A stretch of DNA of 64,000 bases. Source: Gp13-AA77 sp035949375 (lineage in GTDB: Bacteria > Acidobacteriota > Terriglobia > UBA7540). Shown here piece after piece: positions 40,698 to 52,100 of the stretch (the stretch's first letter is position 1; each line of letters opens with the position of its first letter). The DNA lies in NCBI GenBank assembly GCA_035949375.1, contig DASZIG010000038.1:12822-76821 (forward strand), given 5' to 3'. The notes under the pieces are model-generated. The model ran no database searches. It was given only the letters and a program-made list of their open reading frames with translations, and was not told the DNA's origin. Position numbers and translations under genes: made by a program.

Positions 40698-43600
40698 ATG
40701 ATGCGTCTTGAGGACCTAACGCACGGAGCCTCGGTCAAAGGCATTCTGCCGGACCAAGTGGTCACGGTGGTCACTGTGCAATGGTTTGGTTCCGAGGCTC
40801 TGGAACTTACCTACAAGGGGCCGGCCGGCCGGGTTGCCAACGAACTGCTCTATCGCCACGACGAGCCCCGCCTGGAAGTCTTAGAGCACTGCCGCCCCTG
40901 GAGCTTTGACGGGGACGGGCATTTGTTCCGCCTGGTTTCGGAGGCGCATCGCATCCGTCTGGCGCACCTGTTTGACCCCGTGCTCGCTGTGCACACTTCG
41001 CTCGTCGAACCTCTGCCGCACCAGATCACGGCCGTGTACGAAGCCATGCTTCCACGTCAACCGTTGCGCTTTCTGCTCGCCGACGACCCCGGCGCGGGGA
41101 AGACTATCATGGCCGGATTGCTCATCAAGGAATTGATCGTACGCGGCGACCTGCAGCGTTGTCTTGTGGTTTGCCCCGGCAGTCTGGCCGAGCAGTGGCA
41201 GGATGAGCTTTACCGCCGCTTCCAACTTTCCTTCGAGATCCTGACCAACGACAAGCTTGAATCCGCGCGTACCGGCAACTGGTTTTTCGAAAACAATCTC
41301 GTGATTGCTCGCCTAGACAAGCTTTCACGGAATGAAGACGTGCAAGAGAAGCTCCAAGCGCCAGACTGCCGGTGGGATCTGGTGGTTTGCGATGAGGCCC
41401 ACAAATTGTCGGCCACTTTTTTCGGCGGCGAGATCAAGTACACGAAGCGCTACCGTCTGGGTCAACTGCTATCCGGCCTGACGCGGCACTTCCTGTTAAT
41501 GACGGCCACGCCGCACAACGGAAAAGAGGAGGATTTTCAGCTTTTCCTAGCCTTGCTGGACGGCGACCGCTTCGAGGGCCGTTTTCGTGACGGCGTTCAC
41601 CAAGTGGAGGTTTCAGACCTGATGCGCCGCATGGTGAAAGAGAACCTGCTGAAGTTCGACGGCAGGCCGCTCTTCCCGGAACGCATCGCCTACACCGTCC
41701 CTTACAAGCTTTCGGACGCTGAGGCGCAGCTCTACAAGGAAGTTACCGATTATGTGCGCGATGAGTTTAACCGTGCCGAGGCGCTTGCCAACGGCAAACA
41801 AGCCGGCACGGTGGGGTTCGCGCTGACGATCCTGCAGCGGCGGCTCGCGTCCTCACCCGAAGCCATCTACCAGTCGTTGCGTCGCCGCGGCGAGCGCCTG
41901 CTGAAGCGCCTCCGGGAGTTCGAACTCTTGCAACGCGGCGCTGCCGTTGAGGCCATCGCTGCCGCACGGCCGGCGCTCGATGCCGAGGACGTAGACGACC
42001 TAGAGGACGCGCCAGATGACGAGGTTCAAGCTGCCGAGGAGGAGATTCTCGATCAAGCGACGGCCGCGCGCACCATCGACGAACTCAAAGCCGAAATCGC
42101 CACGCTCGGTCGCATTGAATCGCTCGCGCTGAACGTGCGCCGTAGCGGAGTGGACCGGAAATGGCGGGAACTCGCCAGCTTGCTCGGCGAAATCTTTACG
42201 CAGTCCGCTAATCGCGGCGACACGCCCGGCGAGGCTTCCTCCGCTGGCGCCGACACCATTCCGCCGCCGATGCCGTCGCCCCGGCAGAAACTGGTCGTCT
42301 TCACCGAACATCGCGACACCCTGACCTATCTCGAAACCAAGGTCACGACGCTGCTCGGACGCAAGGAAGCCGTGGTTGTCATTCACGGCGGTATGGGTCG
42401 TGAGGAGCGCACGAAGGCACAGGAGTCGTTCAAACATGACCCAGAAGTTCAAGTACTTCTTGCCACCGACGCAGCGGGCGAAGGCATTAACCTTCAGCGA
42501 GCCCACCTCATGGTCAACTACGACCTCCCCTGGAACCCCAACCGGATTGAACAGCGCTTCGGCCGCATCCACCGGATTGGGCAGACCGAGGTATGCCACC
42601 TCTGGAATCTGGTAGCCGAGGAAACTCGCGAGGGCGATGTTTACCGCACATTGCTTGAGAAGCTGGAACAGGCCCGTAAGGCTCTTGGCGGCCAGGTCTT
42701 CGACGTGCTCGGCAAGCTTCAGTTTGAAGGCCGGCCGCTGCGCGATCTGTTGATTCAGGCCATCCGCTACGGGGAACGCCCCGAGATCCGCGCCAGACTG
42801 ATGCAGGCCATCGCCGATGCCGTCGATCGCCCGCACCTTCAGGACCTGCTTGAAGAGCGTGCCCTGGCGCACGACGTGATGGATTCTAGCCGTGTCGCCC
42901 GTGTGCGAGAAGACATGGAGCGCGCCGAAGCCCGCCGCCTGCAACCACACTACGTCGAGTCATTCTTCCTCGAAGCGTTCGCTCAGCTCGGGGGAACAGC
43001 TCGCCAGCGCGAGGCGCGCCGCTATGAAGTCACCCACGTGCCCGCGCCGGTCCGCAACCGCGATCGTCTGATCGGGACAGGTGAGCCGGTGCTGCCGCGT
43101 TACGAGCGCATCACCTTTGAGAAGTCTCTGATCGCACCGCAAGGGGAGCCGCTCGCCGCCTTCGTTTGCCCCGGCCATCCTCTGCTCGATGCCACGCTTG
43201 ACCTGACGCTCGATCGTCACCGCGACCTTCTCCGGCGTGGCACCGTGCTGATAGATGACGGCGATCCGGGTACGACGCCGCGCGTGATCTTCTACCTAGA
43301 GCACGCCATCCAGGACGCAAGCGTGCTCAAGAGTGGTGATCGCCGGACGATTTCGAAACAGATGCTTTATGTGGAGCTCGATGCCAGCGGCCACGCCGGC
43401 CACATCCACTATGCGCCCTATCTCGATTTCCGGCCCTTACGCGCCGATGAACCCAGCGGCGATGCCTTGTTGGCCCACTCAGAGAGCGCCTGGATTACTC
43501 GCGACTCGGAGCAGAAGGCTTTGGCGCACGCCATCGCCGAGGTGGTGCCGGAGCACCTAAAGGAGGTACGCGACCGGCGCAGCGCCTGGATCGGCAAGGC

Positions 43601-44276
43601 ACGCGCTGCGGTCAAGGACCGGCTTACCAAGGAGATTGGATACTGGGACCATCGCGCTGAGGATCTGAAGCTGCAGGAGCAGGCCGGCAAGCCCAACGCT
43701 CGCCTGAACTCGCAAGAAGCACGCCGCCGGGCAGACGACCTGCAGGCGCGGCTCCAGAAACGCATGGAGCAGCTCGACCTGGAAGCACAGGTTTCCGCGC
43801 TGCCCCCTGTAGCACTGGGCGGGTTCGTGGTGGTGCCTGCGGGACTCATTGCCCGGATGACCGGGCGACCGTTGCCCAAAATGACGCAAACCCTGGACAC
43901 TCTGGCATCGGCGGCGCGCGCGCGGGCCATCGTGATGGAAGTGGAACGCGAACTTGGCTTCGACCCGGCCGACCGCGAATACGATAGGCTCGGCTACGAC
44001 ATTGAGAGCCGCGATGTACGCACTGGCAGCCTGCGTTTTCTGGAGGTCAAGGGCCGCGCCTCGGGCGCCGCGACCATCACCGTCACCAAGAACGAAATTC
44101 TCTACTCCCTGAACAAGCCCGAGGATTTCATCCTCGCCATCGTCGAGTTCCTGGAGGGAGACGCGCACCGTGTGCACTACGTGCGCCAGCCTTTCCATAG
44201 GGAGCCGGATTTCGGGGTCACCAGCGTCAACTACGACTTCGCCGAGCTACTGGCGAAAGGGGCGCCACCGGCATGA
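40698..44276 (+). CDS. SNF2-family helicase with C-terminal DUF3883-like domain
   Basis: A 1192-aa protein. The N-terminal ~115 residues are family-specific. The helicase core has motif I DDPGAGKTIMAGLLIKEL near residue 133, motif II CDEAHKL near 230, motif III TATPHNGKEEDF, and motifs V and VI TDAAGEGINLQRAHLMVNYD and NPNRIEQRFGRIHRIGQ. A long charged insert (about residues 415-525) separates the lobes. The C-terminus (LGYDIESRDVRTGSLRFLEVKGRA) resembles DUF3883, a PD-(D/E)XK-related fold. This is the HepA/DrmD-like architecture found in defence islands. Its stop overlaps the next ATG (ATGA), so it opens a six-gene operon. Confidence 0.85.
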   Translation: MMRLEDLTHGASVKGILPDQVVTVVTVQWFGSEALELTYKGPAGRVANELLYRHDEPRLEVLEHCRPWSFDGDGHLFRLVSEAHRIRLAHLFDPVLAVHTSLVEPLPHQITAVYEAMLPRQPLRFLLADDPGAGKTIMAGLLIKELIVRGDLQRCLVVCPGSLAEQWQDELYRRFQLSFEILTNDKLESARTGNWFFENNLVIARLDKLSRNEDVQEKLQAPDCRWDLVVCDEAHKLSATFFGGEIKYTKRYRLGQLLSGLTRHFLLMTATPHNGKEEDFQLFLALLDGDRFEGRFRDGVHQVEVSDLMRRMVKENLLKFDGRPLFPERIAYTVPYKLSDAEAQLYKEVTDYVRDEFNRAEALANGKQAGTVGFALTILQRRLASSPEAIYQSLRRRGERLLKRLREFELLQRGAAVEAIAAARPALDAEDVDDLEDAPDDEVQAAEEEILDQATAARTIDELKAEIATLGRIESLALNVRRSGVDRKWRELASLLGEIFTQSANRGDTPGEASSAGADTIPPPMPSPRQKLVVFTEHRDTLTYLETKVTTLLGRKEAVVVIHGGMGREERTKAQESFKHDPEVQVLLATDAAGEGINLQRAHLMVNYDLPWNPNRIEQRFGRIHRIGQTEVCHLWNLVAEETREGDVYRTLLEKLEQARKALGGQVFDVLGKLQFEGRPLRDLLIQAIRYGERPEIRARLMQAIADAVDRPHLQDLLEERALAHDVMDSSRVARVREDMERAEARRLQPHYVESFFLEAFAQLGGTARQREARRYEVTHVPAPVRNRDRLIGTGEPVLPRYERITFEKSLIAPQGEPLAAFVCPGHPLLDATLDLTLDRHRDLLRRGTVLIDDGDPGTTPRVIFYLEHAIQDASVLKSGDRRTISKQMLYVELDASGHAGHIHYAPYLDFRPLRADEPSGDALLAHSESAWITRDSEQKALAHAIAEVVPEHLKEVRDRRSAWIGKARAAVKDRLTKEIGYWDHRAEDLKLQEQAGKPNARLNSQEARRRADDLQARLQKRMEQLDLEAQVSALPPVALGGFVVVPAGLIARMTGRPLPKMTQTLDTLASAARARAIVMEVERELGFDPADREYDRLGYDIESRDVRTGSLRFLEVKGRASGAATITVTKNEILYSLNKPEDFILAIVEFLEGDAHRVHYVRQPFHREPDFGVTSVNYDFAELLAKGAPPA

Positions 44277-47200
44277 CACCGCCGCCCTACTTCGAAACTA
44301 TCCGCGAAGCAGCGGCAAAGCGATGGGAGCAGTTGGAGCGCGATCCGGAGCTGGCTGCGCCCTGGCATCTGCTGTTCAAGCAGGTCCAGAGCCCGAGACA
44401 CGTCCTCTCGGAGCTGCTGCAGAACGCCGACGATGCCGAGGCGACTGAAACATCGGTTCGCGTCGAGGACGGGGCGTTCATTTTCACGCATAACGGCTGT
44501 GACTTTGTCGAGGAGCATTTCGCTTCGCTGTGCCGCTTCGGTTATTCAAACAAGCGAGCGCTGCACACAATCGGATTCCGCGGGATAGGTTTCAAGAGCA
44601 CCTTCAGTCTCGGGGATACGGTCGAGCTTTCTACGCCAACTCTGTCGGTAGGCTTTCAACGCGAGAGGTTTACTAAGCCGCACTGGATTCCCGCGCCCGC
44701 CGCCCATTTGACCCAGGTGCGGGTTCGCATCGACGAGGAACGCCGAGAAAGGGAGATCCGGAAGAACCTTGCAGACTGGTTGCGGAGCCCGTTGTCGCTC
44801 CTGTTCTTCAAGCACATTCGCAAGATGAGAATTGACGACCGGGAATTACATTGGGAAAGGCTGGGTCCCGGTCCGGTTTCCCAGAGCGAGTGGATGGCTC
44901 TCAATGGTAATGCCGCTGAGGCTTACCTGATTGCGCGCTCAGCACCGGACGCGTTCCCCGAGGATGCGCTCGACGAGATCAGGCAGGAGCGGCAGGTTAC
45001 CGAGGACCAGCTTCGGGAATTCCCGCCATGCAACGTCGAAATCGTTCACGGCGCAAAGGGACAACTGTTTGTCGTGTTACCGACGGGCGTTGAAACGACT
45101 CTTCCCTTTGCGTGCAACGCGCCATTCATTCAAGATCCGTCCCGGCTGAAGATCAAGGACCCGGAAATCTCGCCGACGAATCGCTGGCTCCTCGAACGGA
45201 TCGGGACTCTCGCCGCGTCCGTTATGCTCGAATGGCTAGGCCAGCACGAGGCGACGGTCGCCGAACGGTCGGTTGCCTACGGGGTTCTCCCTGACGTGGA
45301 CCGCGAGGACAACTCGCTTGAGGGCACTTGCGCAACTGTTGTCGAGGAGGCGTTTGGCCGAGCAATCACGGATCAGCCGTTCCTGCTGACGGACGCCGGC
45401 GACATGGTCAATGCTAAGGAAGCCGTGATCGTCCCAGACGAACTGCTAGACGTGTGGAGTGAGGGGCAGATCACCGCGTTCTTAGACAAAGCCGACCGGC
45501 CACCATTTTCACGCCACGTCTCACGCCGCGATCGAGAGAAGCTGATCCACTGGGGTCTAATTGAGGAAATCGGCAAGGGCGATGTCCTCGCAACGCTTCA
45601 GGTGAAACATCTGCCCAAACCTGAAAGCTGGGGGCGACTGCTAAAGCTGTGGGCCTACATAGCTCCAGATGTAACGGGTTATAGCTGGGGGATCGACAAG
45701 AGGGCTCTGCGCATCGTTCCGGTACAAGGTAAAGACGTGCTGTACGCCGCGAACGAAGTCGCTAGGCTGGGTGAAGCGAGACTGCTGCAATCGGATAGCG
45801 ATTGGGAATTTCTCGCTGCTCATCTCCTCGTCCTTAATCAGAACTGGCCTCGGTTCCTTGCCGAACAAAGGCGAACCGCCGAGGAGAGTGGTGACGAAAC
45901 CGCCAAGAAAGATGTAGCCGTCGCGTTTGCTGTCTTGGTCGCCATCGGGTTGAACGATACCAACGATGTCAGCACAGTCGTTGACCAGGTGGCAGCAGAT
46001 TTTTTTAGGCAGGAATCGGTTTCAATCGCGAGTTGCGTTCAGCTCGCACAGATTGCGGCCAAGCTCGGCGCCAACGTAGGTGGGTCCTTTCGGTTTGTGA
46101 CGCAAGACCGGCATCTGCGCGCGATAAGTATGGCCCCACTTTGGGACCCCGACGGCGCGCTTGAGGCACTGTTGCCGGAGGGCTGGGGTTCCGCACATCT
46201 TCTACATCCGGAATACTTGAACTCGTTCGAGTCCTGCACAAAGGATGATTGGGTGCGATGGATATCGACGGGGCGCGCAGGCATCCTGGGCTTTGCGCCT
46301 CTGTTACAGAAGAGATTGGCCCTCTGGAGTCGCAACGATCTCGAAGTGGAATTGCGCCGCAGAGGATGTGGTGCCAAGCCGTACTACCGTTACGTGACAA
46401 ACCACTTCGTGATCGAAGACTGGGACTTCGACCAAGCGCTTTGGAACCACTGGGACAATCTCTCAAAGGGCGATCCGAACGTTTGGGCTGAGATTGTGGA
46501 CCGCCTTCTCGCGCAGCCCGACGGTTTTTGGACGAAGGCTGAAAGTGCGCGAGCAACGCAGGTTGCAACAAATGGCAGCGTTAAGACAATCGTGGACGAT
46601 CCCCTTTCGCCGAGCTGGTTATGGCGGCTGCGAAAGCTCCCCTGCCTCCCTGACACGCGTGGTCTGTACCACAAGCCTGAAGCCCTCCTCCTCCGGACGC
46701 CCGAGACGGAGCCGCTGCTCGATGTGGAGCTTTTCCTTCACGCCCGCTTGGACCGCGAAGCCTCGCGTCCTTTGCTGAACCTCCTAGGTGCTCGCGACAC
46801 GCCGACCGGCCCCGATCGTCTGCTCGATTGCCTGCGGGCTCTCGCGAGGTCCGAGAGGCCGCCAATCTATGAAGTGGAAAAATGGTATCGCCGGCTGGAT
46901 CAACTTATCGATACTTCCTCCACGGCCGACCTTACGAACATCAAGAATGCCTTCCGGGATGAAAGGATCATCTTGACCGAGAGCGTCGCATGGACCAATG
47001 TGTCCGGTGTTTTCCTCTCATCAGATGAAGAAGACGTGCCCGGTGCGGAAATTGTCCGCACGTCCGTGCAGGAGTTGGCCCTTTGGCGAAAGCTCGGGAT
47101 CGCGGAACGTCCCACGGTAGAACTTGCTATTCAGTGGCTGAAACAGTTGCCGTCCGGCGCGCTACTTATGCAGAACGATGTCCGTCGTGTTCGAACACTG

Positions 47201-48511
47201 CTTGCTCGTCATGCCGTTCGGATCTGGCACGAGTGTGGGCACTGGCTCAACCTCGCAGGCGAATGGGTGCCGGTAACGACGCTCGGATATGCGCTGACCA
47301 TGCAGTCCCTAGTGCCGTGGAGCCACTTGCATGAGTGGGTGAAGCAAGAGACCGCTGACCTGCGCCTGCCCGCGCAAATTGCGGAAGCACCCCCGTTTTC
47401 TGATTTGCCGCGCTTGGCTGGCCAGGTCGAGGAGCGGTTCCAGCGGAATCCGCTGCTTACCGAATGCCCGACAAGGCGGGCATGGCTCAACCAGCTTGGC
47501 GCGGAGCTTGAGCGGGTGGAACTAGACACCGAAGCAGAGACTACCTATATCCGAGCGCGCGCAGCTGAACTGGCGGCGACGGTGTGGCAGAATGCGCCAG
47601 GACTTGAGGTCGTGCCTTACATTGGCGGAGTGCCGGCGGGCACTCCCAGACAAACCGAAGCCATCTGGCTCGACAAGGTCCTTTACATTGAAGACCGGCC
47701 CCCGGCTAGACTTGCGCGGGCCGTGTCACAGGAGTTGCGCCGAGCTTTCCAACGGGAGGACATTGCAGACGCGATCAAATTCTGCTTCGACCGGCAACCG
47801 GACTTTGTTACCGACTATGTGGAGGAGAACTTCAGACTGATACCGCGCACCGCTCAGAACGTATCTGGCGATGAGCGTGCCGAATCGGAGGCAGCCGGCC
47901 AAAGACCCGATGCTGAGCCAGAAGCTTCTCCGGCCGCGACTGTGTCCACCGCAGATGAAATCACCGCGACCAGTGGAGCGCCGGGACAAGTTGACCACTG
48001 CAGTGTCGATGACGCAGAGGAGAACGCCGCCGAGGATCAGGAAGAACCGGTCAGCGGTGAGGCCACGCAAAGAAGTCACCGTCACCCGAGACCTGGTAAA
48101 GCAAGCATTATAGAGCGCTTCGCACGCAGTCGTGGCTTTCGAAAGGATGGCGATGACCGGTTCTTCCATTCCGATGGAAGCTGGATCGCGAAGCCGACTG
48201 GCACCCGCTTCTGGGAGCGACGAACAGCCAACGGCGACCTGATCCGGAATTACTGGCCGAAGGACCACTGCCTGGAGCGCGATCCGCTCCAGATCGAGGC
48301 GGATATCTGGGCTCTGATCGACAAATTCCCGGACACGTATGCGCTTATCCTTTCTGATGCGCAGGATGACGCCGTGGAGATAACTGGTGCGCGCCTACGC
48401 GCGATGCGCGATGGCGGCGAGCTAACCCTTTATCCTGCCAGTTACCGATTGGTTTGCCGAGCCGTTGATCATTCGGAGCACCCCGGTGTGATCGTAATGA
48501 ACAACGCATGA
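44273..48511 (+). CDS. HSP90/sacsin-type ATPase, very large defence protein
   Basis: A 1412-aa protein. The N-terminal GHKL ATPase fold is shown by HVLSELLQNADDAEATETSV (N box, about residues 41-60) and GFRGIGFKSTFSLGD (G2 box, about 102-116), as in sacsin/HSP90-like proteins of defence islands. The next ~1100 residues have no motif that I recognise. A Glu/Ala/Pro-rich linker (about 1205-1275) leads to a small C-terminal domain (FARSRGFRKDGDDRFFHSDGSWI...). Such ATPases accompany helicases and nucleases in several anti-phage systems. ATGA overlaps at both ends tie it to the SNF2 gene and to the 54-codon gene. Confidence 0.8.
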   Translation: MTPPPYFETIREAAAKRWEQLERDPELAAPWHLLFKQVQSPRHVLSELLQNADDAEATETSVRVEDGAFIFTHNGCDFVEEHFASLCRFGYSNKRALHTIGFRGIGFKSTFSLGDTVELSTPTLSVGFQRERFTKPHWIPAPAAHLTQVRVRIDEERREREIRKNLADWLRSPLSLLFFKHIRKMRIDDRELHWERLGPGPVSQSEWMALNGNAAEAYLIARSAPDAFPEDALDEIRQERQVTEDQLREFPPCNVEIVHGAKGQLFVVLPTGVETTLPFACNAPFIQDPSRLKIKDPEISPTNRWLLERIGTLAASVMLEWLGQHEATVAERSVAYGVLPDVDREDNSLEGTCATVVEEAFGRAITDQPFLLTDAGDMVNAKEAVIVPDELLDVWSEGQITAFLDKADRPPFSRHVSRRDREKLIHWGLIEEIGKGDVLATLQVKHLPKPESWGRLLKLWAYIAPDVTGYSWGIDKRALRIVPVQGKDVLYAANEVARLGEARLLQSDSDWEFLAAHLLVLNQNWPRFLAEQRRTAEESGDETAKKDVAVAFAVLVAIGLNDTNDVSTVVDQVAADFFRQESVSIASCVQLAQIAAKLGANVGGSFRFVTQDRHLRAISMAPLWDPDGALEALLPEGWGSAHLLHPEYLNSFESCTKDDWVRWISTGRAGILGFAPLLQKRLALWSRNDLEVELRRRGCGAKPYYRYVTNHFVIEDWDFDQALWNHWDNLSKGDPNVWAEIVDRLLAQPDGFWTKAESARATQVATNGSVKTIVDDPLSPSWLWRLRKLPCLPDTRGLYHKPEALLLRTPETEPLLDVELFLHARLDREASRPLLNLLGARDTPTGPDRLLDCLRALARSERPPIYEVEKWYRRLDQLIDTSSTADLTNIKNAFRDERIILTESVAWTNVSGVFLSSDEEDVPGAEIVRTSVQELALWRKLGIAERPTVELAIQWLKQLPSGALLMQNDVRRVRTLLARHAVRIWHECGHWLNLAGEWVPVTTLGYALTMQSLVPWSHLHEWVKQETADLRLPAQIAEAPPFSDLPRLAGQVEERFQRNPLLTECPTRRAWLNQLGAELERVELDTEAETTYIRARAAELAATVWQNAPGLEVVPYIGGVPAGTPRQTEAIWLDKVLYIEDRPPARLARAVSQELRRAFQREDIADAIKFCFDRQPDFVTDYVEENFRLIPRTAQNVSGDERAESEAAGQRPDAEPEASPAATVSTADEITATSGAPGQVDHCSVDDAEENAAEDQEEPVSGEATQRSHRHPRPGKASIIERFARSRGFRKDGDDRFFHSDGSWIAKPTGTRFWERRTANGDLIRNYWPKDHCLERDPLQIEADIWALIDKFPDTYALILSDAQDDAVEITGARLRAMRDGGELTLYPASYRLVCRAVDHSEHPGVIVMNNA

Positions 48512-48672
48512 CCCCCCCAAAAAACATCTTCGAAGCCGCCCTCGGGCTTGGTGCGATCAACGTAACGTCGTTCAGGGAGCGTTTCATCTATCGGTGCAAC
48601 CCATCTGGGATCATCCAAGAGTGGTGGGCGCAAGGGCCATTAGCGGCGCCCCGCGCGGAGTTGCCAAGATGA
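48508..48672 (+). CDS. 54-aa protein of unknown function in the defence operon
   Basis: The ATG at 48508 overlaps the stop of the HSP90-like gene (ATGA), and the TGA at 48670-48672 overlaps the next gene's ATG (ATGA). The ORF therefore tiles the gap exactly. The product begins MTPPKNIFEAALGLGAINVT and has an aromatic mid-section (RFIYRCNPSGIIQEWW). No family recognised. The precise double overlap is the main evidence that it is translated. Confidence 0.65.
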   Translation: MTPPKNIFEAALGLGAINVTSFRERFIYRCNPSGIIQEWWAQGPLAAPRAELPR

Positions 48673-49142
48673 CACCCGAAGAATTCGCCGTCGTACAGCG
48701 TGACGATATGCGCTATGCACTTTCGAACCTGATCCATGATTGTTTGAGGCGGTTCTTGAAAGCTGCCCAGTTGGTCAGTCTCCGAGGCCCGGTGATAGAC
48801 GCCATTGACAAGGCGCGTTTTGAGAGCCGGATCGATCTGACTCCGCTACTGCCGGCCTGGGGCCTCATCTGCCAGCGGTACCGTCAAGAGCGATTCGACG
48901 CTCAGGGCAAGCTGTTTGAAGACCAATCGCGCCACGCCCTTGAGCGCTGGAGCCATTACCTCCACTGGGAGCTTTTCCCTTCGCTCGTTCGAGAGGACGA
49001 GTTCGTGCGAAACGTACTGCGCGTTAGCCTATTACTCCCGTGCCGTTCGACGATGGATGCAGCCTCTGCCTTATGTCACCAGATCGCAGAGATGAATCTC
49101 CCCTACGGAACGCCCATGTGGGACGAGGCGGATATTGAGTGA
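48669..49142 (+). CDS. 157-aa hypothetical protein of the defence operon
   Basis: MTPEEFAVVQRDDMRYALSN begins at the ATG overlapping the stop of the 54-aa gene. The frame extends 25 codons higher, but the coupled ATG has GGAG upstream and fits the operon pattern. It is helical and acidic with aromatic patches (RWSHYLHWELFPSLVREDEF). No motif recognised. In related DUF1156/DUF499 loci a DUF3780-type small protein often occupies a similar position; I cannot tell whether this is a divergent version. Its stop overlaps the methylase ATG as TGATG. Confidence 0.75.
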   Translation: MTPEEFAVVQRDDMRYALSNLIHDCLRRFLKAAQLVSLRGPVIDAIDKARFESRIDLTPLLPAWGLICQRYRQERFDAQGKLFEDQSRHALERWSHYLHWELFPSLVREDEFVRNVLRVSLLLPCRSTMDAASALCHQIAEMNLPYGTPMWDEADIE

Positions 49143-52100
49143 TGGTTAAGCAAAAGAAAAAGCTCATCGAGGTTGCGCTGCCGCTGGAAGCAATCAATAT
49201 CGCCTCAGCTCGCGAGAAGTCGATTCGCCATGGGCACCCGAGCACGCTGCACCTGTGGTGGGCGCGGCGGCCGCTTGCTGCAGCGCGGGCGGTGATCTTC
49301 GCTCAGATGGTGGATGACCCGTCTGAGCACACGGGAACCCTGCTGAGCGACCCTGGCAGGAAGCGAGCGGCCACTCGGGAACTCGGCAAACGACGAGCCG
49401 CGTGGAGCGAGCGCAAAGCCAAGTACGAGGAGGCTCGGCGCAACAGCGATCACTCCGTTCCGGAGCCGGGACCCGAGCCCACGCTTGAGGACTGCGTCGC
49501 CGACATCGAACGAGAACGGCTGTTCGAGATTATCCGTCAGCTCGTTCTATGGGAAAACACCACCAACGAGGAGGTGCTGGAGCGGGCGAGGGCAGAGATC
49601 TGGCAGGGCTGGCGCGCGACGTGCGCCGAGAACGCGGATCATCCGAGAGCTAGAGAGTTGTTTGATCGCCACAAGCTCCCTGCCTTCCACGACCCCTTCG
49701 CCGGCGGCGGGTCGCTGCCTCTTGAAGCGCAGCGACTGGGTCTCGAAGCTTACGCCAGCGACCTGAACCCGGTGGCGGTGCTCATCAACAAAGCCATGAT
49801 CGAGATCCCGCCAAAGTTCGCTTCACGGCCCCCGGTGAATCCTGCGTCGCGCGCGGACAAGACACTCATCCAGCGCGAATGGCACGGTGCTCAAGGGCTC
49901 GCTGAGGACGTGCGCTACGACGGCCAGTGGATGCGCGACGAGGCTGAGAGGCGCATCGGGCACCTGTACCCCAAGATCGAGATCACGGCGGAGATAGCCA
50001 AGGAACGGTCTGATCTAAAGCCCTACGTTGGCAAGAAACTGACGGTGATTGCTTGGCTATGGGCACGCACAGTGAAGAGCCCCAACCCGGCCTTCGCACA
50101 GGTCGATGTGCCCCTCGCTTCTACCTTCATGCTCTGTACGAAGCCAGGTAGGGAAGCCTACGTCGAGCCAGTGATCGAGCGCTCCGGCTACCGCTTCACA
50201 GTGAAGGTAGGTAAGCCGAAGGACCCGGAAGGCGCGAAGAACGGCACCAAGCTCGCACGCGGGGCGAACTTCAAGTGCTTGATGTCAGACACGCCGATTA
50301 CGTCAAACCACATCTACTCCGAGGCCAAAGCGGGGCGCATGAGCGCACGGCTGATGGCGATCGTCACCGAGGGCGATCGCGGGCGCCTCTATCTCGCGCC
50401 GACAGCGGAGATGGAAGCCAGTGCCCGGACGGCGCGGCCGACGTGGAAGCCGGAACTCGCGATGCCCGAGAATCCGCGGTGGTTTTCGCCGCCGCTGTAT
50501 GGACTGACGAGCTACGGCGACCTATTCACCCCGCGCCAGCTCGTGGCGCTGACAACCTTTTCCGACCTGGTTGCAGAAGCGCGCGAGCGGGTAAAGCACG
50601 AGGCGCTCGCTGTCGGCCTGCCGGACGGTGGTCTCGCTCTCGATGCTGGTGGCGATGGCGCCACGGCTTACGCCGATGGGATAGCGGCTTATCTGGCTCT
50701 GGGCATCAGTCGCCTCGCGAACCGCTCTTCGACGCTAAACTTCTGGGACATGCTAGGAGAGAACATACAGCAAGTCTTTGCACGGCAAGCATTGCCGATG
50801 ACATGGGATTTTGTTGAAGGCAACCCGTTTAGTGAATCAACCGGAAATTTCCTTGGGCAATTGGGCTACCTGATCAACGCGGTTCTGACCCTCCCTTCAG
50901 TAGGGTTTGGGAAAGCATACCAGCAAGATGCAGCGACACAAGCATTGAGTCAATCTAAGCTGGTTTGCACGGATCCACCCTACTACGACAACATCGGCTA
51001 CGCTGACCTGTCCGACTTCTTTTACGTTTGGTTACGTCGCTCGCTGAAACCCGTCTTTCCCAATCTCTTTGCCACGCTCGCCGTGCCGAAAGCCGAGGAA
51101 CTGGTCGCCACGCCGCATCGCCACGGCGGTAAAGAGAATGCGGAGGCGTTCTTTCTCAAGGGCATGACGCTGGCAATGCATCGGCTCGCCGAGCAGTCTC
51201 ACCCGGCTTTTCCAGTGACCATCTACTATGCTTTCAAGCAATCGGAGACCGAAAGTGAAGGCACTGCGTCGACGGGATGGGAGACCTTTCTCGATGCAGT
51301 GATCCGGGCCGGCTTCGACGTTACAGGCACTTGGCCAATCCGCACGGAATATACAGGCAATCTGAAGAAGAACGTCAGTGCTTTGGCTTCCAGCATTGTC
51401 CTCGTCTGTCGCCCGTGCGCGACAGACGCATCCACCGCTGCGCGTCCGGAATTTGTCAACGCGCTCAAGGTTGAGCTACCTGTCGCGCTGGCCAACCTCC
51501 AGCGCGGGAATATCGCGCCGGTGGACCTGGCCCAGGCGGCCATCGGCCCAGGCATGGCCGTTTACACCCGTTATGCCCGTGTACTCGATGCAGAGGGAAA
51601 ACCGATGTCTGTGCGCGATGCGCTGTCACTCATCAACCAGACCCTCGACGAGGCGCTGGCCGAGCAGGAAGGCGACTTCGATGCCGACAGCCGGTGGGCG
51701 CTCGCCTGGTTCGAGCACGCGGGATTCGACGCGGGCGAATACGGCGTGGCTGAACAGCTCTCGAAGTCTAAGAACACGAGCGTCTCAGGCATGGTCGAGG
51801 CGGGGGTCATCTCTTCTGGCCACGGCAAGGTGCGGCTCTTGAAACCAGAGGAGCTGCCATCGGACTGGGACCCAGCTACCGACCCACGCCTGACTGCCTG
51901 GGAGATGGTGCACCATTTGGTCCGCGCTCTGGAAGCCAGTGGCGAGAGTGCGGCGGCTGACCTCGTAGTCAAGCTCGGCAGCAAGGCTGAGATTGCACGC
52001 GAACTCTGCTACCGCCTCTACACGCTGTGCGAGCGCAAGAAGCGCACGTCGGAGGCGCTTTCATACAACGCACTCGTGCAAAGCTGGCCGGAGATCATGC

